Shown here in pieces: positions 5,875-13,924 of a DNA stretch of 64,000 nucleotides (the stretch's first letter is position 1; the number at the start of each line of letters is the position of its first letter). The DNA lies in contig DASUWK010000067.1 of NCBI GenBank assembly GCA_036378435.1, positions 21,956 through 85,955 of the forward strand, written 5' to 3'. The notes beneath the pieces were generated by a model. The model did no database searches, was not told the DNA's origin, and saw nothing but the letters and a program-made list of their open reading frames with translations. The DNA is from DASUWK01 sp036378435 (lineage in GTDB: Bacteria > Chloroflexota > Dormibacteria > Dormibacterales > Dormibacteraceae). The position numbers were made by a program, and so were the translations under genes.

Positions 5875-7070
5875 TGGCCGGAGGCGTGGTCCATCGCGTG
5901 GTGGTCGTGGTGGTCGTGGCCGGGCTCCATCTCCTCGGGTGACATCTCCATCATCCGCAGCATCTCGAGCCCGCCGGTCGTGAGGAAGCGGTAGCCGAGC
6001 AGCGCCATCAGCGCGATGAAGGCGATGTCCAGGAACGTCGTGTAGTTCCACTCCGGGTGTGAGGTGAGGATCGCGACGGCATGGTGGGCCGGCGCGAGGC
6101 CCAGCCCCTGGAAGAGCAGGCCGATCACGAACCCCGCGAGCGCCATCGCCACGTACGAGACGGCAAGCAGGTAGACGCTCGCGCGGCCGCCGTAGTACTT
6201 CCGGTGGATGTTGACGATCGGCAGGATGATGAGGTCGGCGAAGAGGAAGCTGATCACGCCGCCGAACGAGATGCCGCCGTTCCAGAGCACTGCCGCCAGG
6301 GGCACGTTGCCGACGGAGCAGACGAAGCTCAGCATCGATATCACGGGCGCCACCAGCGGGCTCCAGAACTGACTGGCGGCGGGATGGCCGGTGAGGAAGA
6401 AGGCGCGCCAGAAGGAGTCGGGCACCCAGGCGGCCAGCGCGCCGGCGATCAGGAAGCCGAGCGCGAGGTCCTGGTAGAGGCTCTGCACGTCCATCCAGAA
6501 GTAGTGGCTGATCGCCGTCAGGGCGCGGCCTGAGAAGAGCCGGCGGAGGAAGGTGCCGTCGGTGATGGACATGTCCATCGAGCCGTGCCCCTCCATGCGC
6601 CCCTTCAGCCCCTTGTCGGCCTGCTCCCTGGCCTGGTCGATGAGGCGCTTCCGCAGCGTGTACTTGAAGGCGACCGCGAGGATCGCGATCATCAGCAGGC
6701 CGCCGGCGAACTCTGCGGTCAGAAACTGCCAGCCGAGCAGGACCAGCAGCACCAGGCCCAGCTCGAAAACGAGGTTGGTGGACGCGAACTCGAAGATGAT
6801 CGCGTTGCGGAAGTCGGCGCCCCGGCGGAAGAGCGCGCGGCCCACGGACACGGCTGCGTAGGAGCAGCTCGAGGAGGCGGCGCCGAAGACGCTCGACAGC
6901 GCGACTCCCCGCGGTGAGAACGTGCCCAGGGTGTTCGCCACGGCGCGCTGGGAGACGACCGTCTGCACCACCGCCGAGAGCAGGAAGCCGAGCGCCAGGG
7001 GCCAGGTGACCTCCCAGAGCATGTAGAAGCTCAGCTGGAGGGCGTGGCCGACGGCCTGGAGCACGAACAA
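5871..7070 (-). CDS. COG0701 (ArsP-like) permease with His-rich tail
   Basis: The 399-residue integral membrane protein has about nine to ten hydrophobic segments and hallmark blocks of the COG0701/DUF318 permeases (FSPRGVALSSVFGAASSSCSY, and FVCSVGNVPLAAVLWNGG with Cys and Asn-Pro). A His/Met-rich cytoplasmic loop (EGHGSMDMS) and a strongly His-rich C-terminus (GHDHHDHHAMDHASGH) suggest binding of a soft or transition metal. Relatives export organoarsenicals or unknown substrates; the substrate here is unknown. It follows the small membrane gene at 7077-7295 by 6 nt on the same strand. Confidence 0.85.
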   Translation of the reverse strand: MFVLQAVGHALQLSFYMLWEVTWPLALGFLLSAVVQTVVSQRAVANTLGTFSPRGVALSSVFGAASSSCSYAAVSVGRALFRRGADFRNAIIFEFASTNLVFELGLVLLVLLGWQFLTAEFAGGLLMIAILAVAFKYTLRKRLIDQAREQADKGLKGRMEGHGSMDMSITDGTFLRRLFSGRALTAISHYFWMDVQSLYQDLALGFLIAGALAAWVPDSFWRAFFLTGHPAASQFWSPLVAPVISMLSFVCSVGNVPLAAVLWNGGISFGGVISFLFADLIILPIVNIHRKYYGGRASVYLLAVSYVAMALAGFVIGLLFQGLGLAPAHHAVAILTSHPEWNYTTFLDIAFIALMALLGYRFLTTGGLEMLRMMEMSPEEMEPGHDHHDHHAMDHASGH

Positions 7071-7076
7071 GGCTGG

Positions 7077-7295
7077 TTAGACCGAGTGGCTAGACCGTCG
7101 CCTTCGCCGGCCCCTACCGAGGGCCCCGAAGAATGGTGAGCCGGCCCCGAGCAGGAAGCCGAAGTCGTACCAGTTGCCGTTTCTCTGGAGGTTGAAGAAG
7201 GGGAACTGCGGCCAGCCGCCGAAGGCGTGGACGATGAGGACGATCCAGGCGGTGAGCCCGTTCCAGAAGCCCCACAGCAAGTCCTGCCACCACAT
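7077..7295 (-). CDS. Small conserved membrane protein
   Basis: ATG at 7295 gives a 72-residue protein with one clear membrane segment (GLTAWIVLIVHAFGGW) followed by GNWYDFGFLLGAGSPFFGALG and a basic tail (GRGRRRRRS). A similar small protein occurs in many high-GC bacteria as far as I recall. It is immediately upstream of, and probably co-transcribed with, the His-tailed permease. The function is unknown. Confidence 0.7.
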   Translation of the reverse strand: MWWQDLLWGFWNGLTAWIVLIVHAFGGWPQFPFFNLQRNGNWYDFGFLLGAGSPFFGALGRGRRRRRSSHSV

Positions 7296-7344
7296 GCTGC
7301 GAGCCAATATAGGCTCGCCTCCGGGGCGCGTGGGCGCCCGGGGC

Positions 7345-7794
7345 TCAGGACTCTTCCCTGCTCTCCCGCTCCGTGTCGCGCTCGGTGGTGGAGATCTCGC
7401 GCTGGACGTCCGCCTCGTCGCGGCCGATGGCGGCGCGCGCGCGCTCCAGCCCAGCCCGCGCTCTCGCCAGTCGCGCAGCGGACTCGGCCAGGGTCTGCTC
7501 CGCGTGCGCGAGTGTCTGCTCCTGGTCGGCAAGATCGTGAGCCGCCTGACCCTGCAGGACGCGCTGACGCCGTTCGATGCTCGCGGCCAGCGCCTGGAGC
7601 CTGGCCGTCTCCGCGACCGCCCGCGTCTCTCGGTGGTCCGCGGCGGCGTCGCGTTGATCGGCGAGACGCTCTCGCTCGTCGGCGATGCGGTCCCGCTCGT
7701 CGGCGATGCGGTCTCGCTCGTCGGCCGCGATCGCTCGCTGTCTCAGCATCTCCTCACGCTGGGTTGGGTGGTCGGGCGTGTCCGGCTCAGCCAT
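7345..7794 (-). CDS. Coiled-coil protein with ADERDRI repeats
   Basis: The 149-residue soluble protein is almost entirely charged alpha-helix. It starts with tandem heptads (ADERDRIADERDRIADERER) and continues as Glu/Arg/Ala-rich coiled coil to the end. The heptad duplication is visible in the DNA near 7680-7730. Such helices occur as linkers in signalling proteins, but no catalytic domain is attached here. The role is unknown. Confidence 0.65.
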   Translation of the reverse strand: MAEPDTPDHPTQREEMLRQRAIAADERDRIADERDRIADERERLADQRDAAADHRETRAVAETARLQALAASIERRQRVLQGQAAHDLADQEQTLAHAEQTLAESAARLARARAGLERARAAIGRDEADVQREISTTERDTERESREES

Positions 7795-7819
7795 CTGCTT
7801 ATGTGGAGACAGTACTTCC

Positions 7820-8260
7820 TCAGCCGAGCTCTTCGGCGAGGCCGATGAGCAGGCCTTCTGGCCCGCGGATGTAGCAGAGGCGATACACGTCCTCGTACTG
7901 GACCACTTCGCTGCTGACGAGCTCGGCGCCGTGCTTGCGGAGGCGGGCGAGCGTCTCGTCGACGTCGTCCACGGCGAACATGACCCGGAGGTAGCCGAAA
8001 GCGTTCACGGGGGCGTTGCGGTGATCGGCGATGGTGGGCGGCTCGATGAACCGCGAGAGCTCGATCCGGCTGTGGCCGTCCGGCGTGCGCATCATGGCGA
8101 CCTCGACGCGCTGGTCGCCCAGCCCGGTGACGCGGCCCGCCCACTCGCCCTCGATCATCCCGCCGCCCTCGAGCTCAAGGCCGAGCTCTTTGAAGAAGTC
8201 GACGGTCTTTGCCAGGTCCTCGACCACGATGCCGACGTTGTCCATACGCTTGAGTCCCAC
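7820..8260 (-). CDS. VOC (glyoxalase/bleomycin resistance) family protein
   Basis: The 146-residue protein shows two babbab modules. The first strand (MDNVGIVVEDLAKTVDFF) and the second half (VMFAVDDVDETLARLRKHGAEL, then YIRGPEGLLIGLAEEL) are typical of the vicinal oxygen chelate superfamily. Possible metal ligands include Glu in RIELSRF and Glu near the C-terminus. The start is GTG at 8260 or ATG at 8245. The reaction is unknown; many relatives are dioxygenases or lyases. Confidence 0.8.
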   Translation of the reverse strand: MGLKRMDNVGIVVEDLAKTVDFFKELGLELEGGGMIEGEWAGRVTGLGDQRVEVAMMRTPDGHSRIELSRFIEPPTIADHRNAPVNAFGYLRVMFAVDDVDETLARLRKHGAELVSSEVVQYEDVYRLCYIRGPEGLLIGLAEELG

Positions 8261-8291
8261 GGCGGGCCAATCTACAGGGTGGGCGTCGTCG

Positions 8292-8708
8292 CTATTGCTT
8301 CGCTCGCCGTCGCATGGCTGCCGTGACGAAAGGGATGGCGGCGGCCTGCTTGATCCACTCGGTCACTTGCTGCTCGTCGAGGTCTTCGATGGACGCCAAC
8401 TCGACGCCACGCGTGGCCTTGCCCATCCCGACGGGCGTCACCGGCGGTTCCGGCTCGAGCTCGGTGCCGCGAATGAACATCAATTTCAGGTGGCCGGCGA
8501 AGGCGCCGGCGGCGAAGCACCAGCCCCCGGCCACGCCGTAGTAGGCCATGCCCCACTTCACCGCTCGCCGGAGGCCCTTTAGTTGTTCGGCCGCGAGGGC
8601 GTCGATGCGCTCCGCGATGGCGCGCTGCGGCTGGGGCAGGGTGGCGATGTAGTCGAAGACGGGCCGGTCGCCTTCCGCGGCCTTCGCGGGGCTGGCCTTG
8701 CCGGTCAT
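8292..8708 (-). CDS. DUF1801 domain protein
   Basis: ATG at 8708, preceded by GGGAGGGAG, gives 138 residues. The central block (LKGLRRAVKWGMAYYGVAGGWCFAAGAFAGHLKLMFIRGTEL) is the DUF1801/YdhG pattern, a small alpha/beta fold often described as iron-chaperone-like or of unknown function. The longer frame to 8846 is unlikely because of the good RBS at 8708. Confidence 0.8.
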   Translation of the reverse strand: MTGKASPAKAAEGDRPVFDYIATLPQPQRAIAERIDALAAEQLKGLRRAVKWGMAYYGVAGGWCFAAGAFAGHLKLMFIRGTELEPEPPVTPVGMGKATRGVELASIEDLDEQQVTEWIKQAAAIPFVTAAMRRRAKQ

Positions 8709-8745
8709 GCGCTCCCTCCCATCGTTCTCGAGATGATGGCAGCCT

Positions 8746-9336
8746 GTGGATGTGGAGTCCAAGCGGGACAGCAGCGCTTCGGGCGAAGTCATGGAGTTCC
8801 GCGTCTGGGCTGAGCTGATCGAGCAGTCGGGTGGCGCCCTCCACATCTTTCTGCCGCTGCTGGATCGGGGGCTTGACGGCGTCGCGCACCGGCTGACCGA
8901 CAGGGCCTACCTGCCGCTGCAGGTGAAGGGCCGGGCGGCGCTGCGGGATGGATCGCTGACGATCGTGGTGCGCGATGACTCACTGGTGGACGACGACGCC
9001 TGGATGATCTGCGGGCTCTCCACATCGGCAGGGCTGGGCGAGGAGGTGCTGGTGGTCCAGGAGCGGGACTTCAAGCGCCTCGCTTCGCGGTCGGTCTTCG
9101 ACGGGCATGACGTGTACGAGGCGATCTTCTCGATGCACCCGCACGCGTCCAGGTGGGCCGAGTTCCTGCGCCCCCGCGATCGGCTGGCCGAGCCTCTGAT
9201 GGCGGGAGTGCCGGCGCCGCCTGGTTTTTCGCGGCCGGCGGTGGCGCCCGCCGACCGGACGCACTCCTGGCTGGGATTCCTCGGCGAGGCCGAGGTGGTG
9301 CGGCGGCTTTTCGGTGCGCCGTTATCGTCCAGGTAG
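8746..9336 (+). CDS. Hypothetical protein, possible PD-(D/E)xK nuclease fold
   Basis: The 196-residue soluble protein contains LLDRGLDGVAHRL, then YLPLQVKGR. An Asp after a short strand followed by Q-x-K on the next strand is reminiscent of the PD-(D/E)xK nuclease core, as in small restriction-like or DUF4365-type domains. It has no neighbour that fixes a function. The start may be GTG 8746 or ATG 8791 (MEFRVWAELIEQ), the latter just before the conserved-looking part. The nuclease assignment is tentative. Confidence 0.55.
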   Translation: MDVESKRDSSASGEVMEFRVWAELIEQSGGALHIFLPLLDRGLDGVAHRLTDRAYLPLQVKGRAALRDGSLTIVVRDDSLVDDDAWMICGLSTSAGLGEEVLVVQERDFKRLASRSVFDGHDVYEAIFSMHPHASRWAEFLRPRDRLAEPLMAGVPAPPGFSRPAVAPADRTHSWLGFLGEAEVVRRLFGAPLSSR

Positions 9337-9420
9337 CCGCGCAGCTCGACCCTGAGCGCGTCTACTTCGGCCTCGGCGGCCGCTGGCCGGTCCACAATGT
9401 CGTGAAACAGCAGTCCGGTA

Positions 9421-9437
9421 TGTCCTGAGACAGGACA
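9421..9437. terminator. TGTCCT/AGGACA hairpin 3' of tRNA-Pro
   Basis: A 6-bp perfect stem with a 5-nt loop lies 5 nt beyond the 3' end of the minus-strand tRNA. It could help end tRNA transcription or direct 3' processing. No U-run is evident. Confidence 0.35.
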
Positions 9438-9441
9438 GTGG

Positions 9442-9515
9442 TCGGGGGCCCGGGATTCGAACCCGGGACCTCACGGTCCCGAACCGTGCGCGCTGCCGGA
9501 CTGCGCTAGCCCCCG
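9442..9515 (-). tRNA. tRNA-Pro (anticodon CGG)
   Basis: The 74-nt minus-strand sequence folds as a standard cloverleaf. The 7-bp acceptor is CGGGGGC (9509-9515) with GCCCCCG (9443-9449), with discriminator A at 9442. It has a D-stem GCGC/GCGC, a 5-bp anticodon stem CACGG/CCGTG around loop TTCGGGA, and a T-arm CCGGG-TTCGAAT-CCCGG. Anticodon CGG reads CCG Pro. CCA is not encoded. A tyrosine integrase lies nearby, so the 3' half may have served as an integration site. Confidence 0.95.
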
Positions 9516-9575
9516 ATGCCGACGCCGCATTCTACCCGGAGCCGGTCGACCGACCGGCGCTGACGGGCAGGTGCC

Positions 9576-9866
9576 CTACCGCGAGCCCGTGACGGCCGAC
9601 GAGGACCGCGCGTCCTGGATGGTGACGACGACGACGCGGTCCGCCTCCTCTTCGTAGAGGTACACGATCAACATCCACCGCCAGGGCCCAAGCACGAACC
9701 TAAAGTCGGACCAGCGGCCGGGGAGCGCAGGGCCGAGCCGGGGAAACTGCCGCAGCAACTCCAAACTGCGCCGCACCCGCTGCCGCGTATCCGAAGGGAG
9801 GCTGTGGCTCAGGATCATTTGGTCGAGATCCGCCACCGCGGCGGCGCTGACCTCCACCCTCGCCAA
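9576..9866 (-). CDS. ParE/RelE-like type II toxin
   Basis: The 96-residue protein has the RelE/ParE superfamily layout: strand VEVSAAAVADLDQ, helices (QRVRRSLELLRQFPRLGPALPG), then strands FRFVLGPWRWMLIVYLYEEEADRVVVVTIQDAR. It lies 3 nt downstream of the RHH antitoxin gene, the usual parD-parE order. The start is TTG at 9866 or GTG at 9857. ParE toxins act on gyrase while RelE toxins cut mRNA; the sequence does not decide between them. Confidence 0.8.
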   Translation of the reverse strand: MARVEVSAAAVADLDQMILSHSLPSDTRQRVRRSLELLRQFPRLGPALPGRWSDFRFVLGPWRWMLIVYLYEEEADRVVVVTIQDARSSSAVTGSR

Positions 9867-9869
9867 GGC

Positions 9870-10127
9870 TTAGAGCTCGTCGATCGGGATCGTCTCGCCG
9901 GTGGCCGCCTGGCGTCGGCCCAGCTCGGCCCGCTGCCCGGCGCCAGGGATGCCGTCTAACAGCGCCGCTATATGGCGCGGATCTGGATCAGCCTCATCCA
10001 GGGCCTGAGAGAGAAGGGAGCGAGCCAGCGTTCCCTCGTTCACGTGCGTCCGCTGCGCCAGCTGGGCCAACCGGGCCGCTCGCTCCGCGTCCAGCGTCAC
10101 GTTGAGTCGGCGCTCCGGCTTCGCCAC
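9870..10127 (-). CDS. Ribbon-helix-helix antitoxin
   Basis: The 85-residue protein has an N-terminal ribbon-helix-helix (RRLNVTLDAERAARLAQLAQRTHVNEGTLARSLLSQALDE) followed by a flexible acidic tail, as in CopG/ParD antitoxins. It is upstream of the ParE-like toxin and should bind it and repress the shared promoter. The start is GTG at 10127. The promoter must lie in the roughly 100 nt shared with the divergent integrase fragment. Confidence 0.8.
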   Translation of the reverse strand: MAKPERRLNVTLDAERAARLAQLAQRTHVNEGTLARSLLSQALDEADPDPRHIAALLDGIPGAGQRAELGRRQAATGETIPIDEL

Positions 10128-10224
10128 GCGCCGAGTCTACACGTGCAAGCACGAATCGTGTACCTGCCCTTAACAGCGTGGGTAGACGCCAACCGATAGC
10201 GGTCCTGAACTTCTCGCCATCCAA

Positions 10225-11190
10225 CTGAGCCTCCCACCGCCGCCCTCGCTCGGCGCCTACCTGGACCACTGGCTCGAGCACACGGCCCGTCCGCGGCTGC
10301 GACCACTGACGTACGCGGGCTACCGCGTCAACGTGCGGCACATCCAGTCCATATTGGGCGCGATCCCGATCGACGAGCTCACCGCAGAGGACGTCCAGGG
10401 CCTGATCAACCGCAAGCTCGAATCCGGTCTCGGTGGCAAGAGCGTCGCCTACATCCGGCAGGTGCTGCGGACCGCGCTGCGCGACGCTCAGAGGCGGGGG
10501 CTCGTCGCGCGGAACGTCGTCGCCCTGGTCCCGGCCCCGCGCATCGAACCAGGCGAGATCAAGCCGCTCGCACCCGAAGAGATCGGCCGTCTTCTGCGAG
10601 CGGCAGCCGGTTGGCGTCTCGAAGCGCTCTACGTGACCACCCTCGGGCTCGGTCTGCGCCAGGGCGAAGTGCTGGGACTGCAGTGGTCGGACCTGGACGA
10701 ACGCGAGGGCTGGCTGCGCGTCCGCCGGCAGCTGCAGCGCAACCCCGGCGGGGCCAGGCTGGCGGCGCCAAAGTCGAGGCAGGCGCGGCGCTCGCTCAAC
10801 GTTCCTCCGACCGTGCTGAGAGCTCTCCAAGAGCACCGGCGCCGGCAAGAAGTCGAACGAAGAGTGGCCGGCGACCGCTGGCAAGACTCCGAGCTCATAT
10901 TCACCACCACCACCGGCGGGCCGATCAGCGCCCGCTGGCTGCTCCGCGACTTCGGGCGCCTGCTCCACGTGGCAGGCGTTCGCCACCTGCGATTCCACGA
11001 CCTGCGCCACTCCTGCGCGACCCTGCTGCTGGTCGGCGGGGTCTCGCCGCGCGTCGTCATGGAGATCCTCGGTCACTCCGAGATCCGGCTGACCATGGAG
11101 ACCTACAGCCACGTCATCCCGCCCCTGCGTCGGGACGCCGCCGACCGGATGGAGGCGATCCTGGCCGCGGCCGCGTCCGAAGGCCGCTAG
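10225..11190 (+). CDS. Tyrosine recombinase/integrase, N-terminally truncated
   Basis: The catalytic domain is intact: Arg in GLRQGEVLGL, HDLRH, LGHS and the nucleophile Tyr in METYSHV. The core-binding SAM-like domain starts before the first ATG/GTG/TTG-type codon in frame (GTG 10333): readable codons LGAYLDHWLEH...LTYAGYRVN run from about 10225, behind stops at 10171 and 10183. No normal start precedes them, and the usual N-terminal arm-binding domain is missing. It is therefore a truncated remnant or uses a CTG start at 10225. It lies 0.8 kb from tRNA-Pro. Its stop shares CTAG with the convergent gene. Confidence 0.75.
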   Translation: MSLPPPPSLGAYLDHWLEHTARPRLRPLTYAGYRVNVRHIQSILGAIPIDELTAEDVQGLINRKLESGLGGKSVAYIRQVLRTALRDAQRRGLVARNVVALVPAPRIEPGEIKPLAPEEIGRLLRAAAGWRLEALYVTTLGLGLRQGEVLGLQWSDLDEREGWLRVRRQLQRNPGGARLAAPKSRQARRSLNVPPTVLRALQEHRRRQEVERRVAGDRWQDSELIFTTTTGGPISARWLLRDFGRLLHVAGVRHLRFHDLRHSCATLLLVGGVSPRVVMEILGHSEIRLTMETYSHVIPPLRRDAADRMEAILAAAASEGR

Positions 11191-11804
11191 CCCGAGCTCC
11201 GGTCCTCGATCTCCCAGGCGTGGTCGAGCACGTGCCACGCCGACCGCCGCGCCATGTACCGCGTCGGCCACCCCTTGTCGCCGGCCGCCACCGCCGGTCC
11301 TGGCTCCCGCAGCCGCGCCAGGATCGCGTCCCGCGTCGCCGCGCCCTTGCCGCGCAGGCCGATCTTCGTCGCGTACATCTCCTCCGCGTCCCGCACGTGC
11401 GCCACGATCTTGTCGCGGTCCCGGCCGCCGCCTCGCGGCCCCTTCGCGAGCGACGCCGGCGCCGAGGCGACGACATCATCAAAAAACGACCAGCAGGCAG
11501 CCAGCAGCTTCGCCTGCCGCTCGGCCTCGTCCTCGAAGATGGGCCGGCGGTCGATCTCGGGCACGACGCCGGGAGCGCCGAAGTCGGTGGTCGCGTTGCC
11601 AGGCACGTGCTCCACCACGTCAAAAGCGTCGAGTGAGAACTCCAACCCCGCGGCGCGGGCGACCGGCTCGTATCGAGGCGCGTAGGCGGACAGAACAGCG
11701 AGCGCGCGCTCCTCGTCCTTGGCGCTGCGCCCCCAGCCGGGCCAGTCGAGCGCCATGGCGAACACGCGCTTCGACCCCACCTCCAGGTAGACCGGCGTCT
11801 TCAC
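11187..11804 (-). CDS. Conserved hypothetical protein (205 aa)
   Basis: The GTG at 11804 overlaps the upstream thioesterase stop as GTGA. The protein begins VKTPVYLEVGSKRVFAMALDWPGWGRSAKDEERAL and has His-rich helices near the C-terminus (KIVAHVRDAEEMYA, RRSAWHVLDHAWEIEDR). This resembles a DinB-like four-helix arrangement behind an N-terminal HicB-like strand region. Conserved in actinobacteria as far as I recall, with no assigned function. Confidence 0.7.
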   Translation of the reverse strand: MKTPVYLEVGSKRVFAMALDWPGWGRSAKDEERALAVLSAYAPRYEPVARAAGLEFSLDAFDVVEHVPGNATTDFGAPGVVPEIDRRPIFEDEAERQAKLLAACWSFFDDVVASAPASLAKGPRGGGRDRDKIVAHVRDAEEMYATKIGLRGKGAATRDAILARLREPGPAVAAGDKGWPTRYMARRSAWHVLDHAWEIEDRSSG

Positions 11805-12229
11805 GCCGAGACCGCCACGGCCATCAGGGTGGCCGCCGCGTCGGCTACGCGGGCGCCGTCCGCCACCCGGTCCACCCACGCCGAGACATAGGACAGCGAG
11901 CGCCGCTGCCGGTCGAGCCGGCCGACGATCTCGACCTCCTCCCCCACCTTGAGCGGCAGCCGGTAGCGCACCTCGAGCTTGCAGGTCACCCCGGGGCTGC
12001 CGGCGTGCCACGCCGCCCAGCCGGCCGCCTCGTCCAGCAGCAGCGCCACCACGCCGCCGTGCACCACGCCCGCCCAGGACTGGTAGCGCCCGGGGACCGC
12101 GAAGCGCGCCGTGACCACTCCCGAGTCGTCGGGCGTGAACCGCAGCTGCAGCCCCTCGTCGTTCAGCTCGCCGCAGCCGAAGCAGCGGTTGTCGTATTCG
12201 ACGCCGTCACGAGCCACTGCGCAGAGCAT
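11801..12229 (-). CDS. PaaI-type hotdog thioesterase
   Basis: The 142-residue protein has the 4HBT/PaaI pattern: CFGCGELNDEGLQLRF at the start, then VPGRYQSWAGVVHGGVVALLLDEAAGWAAW, where HGG and the Asp of LLDE mark the active site. A beta-rich half follows (LEVRYRLPLKVGEEVEIVGRL). It probably hydrolyses an acyl-CoA thioester in the cytoplasm. It is translationally coupled to the 205-residue protein that follows. Confidence 0.85.
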   Translation of the reverse strand: MLCAVARDGVEYDNRCFGCGELNDEGLQLRFTPDDSGVVTARFAVPGRYQSWAGVVHGGVVALLLDEAAGWAAWHAGSPGVTCKLEVRYRLPLKVGEEVEIVGRLDRQRRSLSYVSAWVDRVADGARVADAAATLMAVAVSA

Positions 12230-12264
12230 GCGGCATGCCGCATCCCGCGCGACACGGGCGCGCC

Positions 12265-13896
12265 TCAGGCGCTGCGTCGCCGGCGACGTCTCAGGGTGCG
12301 GAAAGACTGCGCCGCGCCCAGAACGCCCACGAGGATCACCGCGGCGCCCAGCGGCTCTGATCCCGAGCGGATCGCGCTCGCCAGCGCGGCGCGCCTGCTG
12401 GCCACGGTTCGCGTGCCGTCGAGGACCGGCGGCGGCGACGCAGTGCTGAGAGCGGCGGGAGCCGCATTCGGAGCGACCTCGAGCGGACCCGGCAAGCCGA
12501 CTGGCGGGACCGGCGCCCCGCGGCCTGGCAGCGCGGCGATGACGCCGCTCACGTCCACCGGCAAAGCCGCCGCGGCGCTGCTGCCGTCCGCATCGGTGAC
12601 CACCACCTTGCCCTCCAGCGTGCCCGGGATCGAGTAGAGGTGCCGGGCGCTCACCACGTAGGCCGATCCGCTCTGTGAGACGGTGCCGGCGCTGGTGGTC
12701 CCATCACCCCAGCTCACCGAAGCGGTGTAAGGCGGGCGGCCGCCCTGGATCGTCGCCACCGTGAAGTCCTGGAGAGATCCGACGAGCGCGGTGACCTTCT
12801 GCACGATCACCGCCAGTGGGGACGGCACCAGCTTCCAGGTGTCGCCCATGTAACCGTAGGGAGCCGCGTCGCAGTTCGCCCAGCCACCGAACAGCACGGT
12901 TTGCTTGGCCGCGGCGTCGTAGGCCGCGCTCATCCAGCTGCGGCACCCGGGTGGGGAGATCGGCTCGCTCAGCGCCCAGCCGTTCTGCGAGAACGTCCAG
13001 GTGTCATCGATGGTGTAAGGGTCCGCCAGGCCGCCGAACAGGACTGTCTCGCCCATCTGCGCGTCGTAGGCCAGCGCGGCACCATAGCGCGGAGATGGCG
13101 CCAGCGTCGAGCTGACCTGCGACCAGGTCCCCCCGCCGTACTCCCAGGTGTCTCCCAACGCGTGGCCCTTGCCGCAGCTGCAGTTGATCTGGGTCCAGCC
13201 GCCAAAGAGGACCAGCTTTCCGATCGACTGGTCGTAGCCGAGGGACGCGCCGTAGCGGCCGGGCGGGCTGCCCTGGGTCGCGACCTGCTGCCAATCCGAG
13301 CCGGTCCAGCGCCACGTCGTCGTCTGCCCCACCCCTGGTGCGAGGCTCGGGTCGGCGCCCCCGAAAAGAATCAGGTCGTGGTCGGCGGGGTCATACGCGA
13401 GCGAGGACCAGTAGCTGCCAGGCGGCACATGCGCCGGCTGGGCCTGCGTCCACATGCTGCCGTCGTAGACCCAGGTCGTGCGCGTCATGCCGCTCGGGTC
13501 CACGCCTCCGAACATGACGGTCTGGTTCAGGTCCGGGTCGTACGCCATCGCGAACTCCCGAGTTCCGGGCGGCGAAGCGGCGGGGTGGCGGAGCGACCAG
13601 CTGCCGCCGTCCCAGGCCCAGGTCTCACTGCTGTTGGTGACCGTGCCGCCGGAGTTGGCGGCGCCGCCGAAGAGCACGAGATCACCGGCGTGGGAGTCGT
13701 ACGTGAGCCCGTATCCGTAGCGCGGCGCCGGCGAGGTCCCCGGGTGAAGCTGGTCCCAGGAGACGGCGAGCGCAGCCGCCGGCCTGGCCACACCCAGGGC
13801 GACGACGCCACCCAGCAACACCGGCAAGAGCCGGCGCAATACCTCCGGCACCGTTCGGGAACTTAGATTCGAGGCCGTCTCGCGCGCAAGCGTCAA
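12265..13896 (-). CDS. Secreted Kelch-repeat protein with PKD domain and C-terminal TM
   Basis: The 543-residue protein has an N-terminal signal segment (LLPVLLGGVVALGVARPAAALA) and six Kelch-like blades, each with a YD...LVLFGG core and a W/Y-rich strand (residues about 50-350). A PKD/Ig-like region (FTVATIQGGRPPYTASVSWGDG) and a C-terminal membrane helix with Arg-rich tail (AAVILVGVLGAAQSFRTLRRRRRR) follow. It is likely displayed on the outer face of the membrane. Kelch propellers bind proteins or sugars; its ligand is unknown. Confidence 0.85.
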   Translation of the reverse strand: MTLARETASNLSSRTVPEVLRRLLPVLLGGVVALGVARPAAALAVSWDQLHPGTSPAPRYGYGLTYDSHAGDLVLFGGAANSGGTVTNSSETWAWDGGSWSLRHPAASPPGTREFAMAYDPDLNQTVMFGGVDPSGMTRTTWVYDGSMWTQAQPAHVPPGSYWSSLAYDPADHDLILFGGADPSLAPGVGQTTTWRWTGSDWQQVATQGSPPGRYGASLGYDQSIGKLVLFGGWTQINCSCGKGHALGDTWEYGGGTWSQVSSTLAPSPRYGAALAYDAQMGETVLFGGLADPYTIDDTWTFSQNGWALSEPISPPGCRSWMSAAYDAAAKQTVLFGGWANCDAAPYGYMGDTWKLVPSPLAVIVQKVTALVGSLQDFTVATIQGGRPPYTASVSWGDGTTSAGTVSQSGSAYVVSARHLYSIPGTLEGKVVVTDADGSSAAAALPVDVSGVIAALPGRGAPVPPVGLPGPLEVAPNAAPAALSTASPPPVLDGTRTVASRRAALASAIRSGSEPLGAAVILVGVLGAAQSFRTLRRRRRRSA

Positions 13897-13924
13897 GATC
13901 CAGACGACGTTCTAGAGTTCCTTT

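Noticed and set aside
7670..7740. Short tandem repeats resembling a CRISPR or satellite
   Set aside because: They are in-frame heptad codons (ADERDRI) of the coiled-coil gene with no spacers; no CRISPR array was seen in the window.
9337..9441. Possible short coding tail (DPERVYFGLGG...) after the 8746-9336 gene
   Set aside because: It belongs to an alternative frame overlapping the upstream gene, with no start or domain of its own; a frameshift in the upstream gene is possible but unsupported.
9873..10380. Exact 20-nt inverted repeat between the antitoxin gene (9873-9892) and the integrase gene (10361-10380)
   Set aside because: Both copies encode IPIDEL with the same GC-preferred codons; coincidence of short peptide and codon bias is likely, although invertible-element ends cannot be fully excluded.
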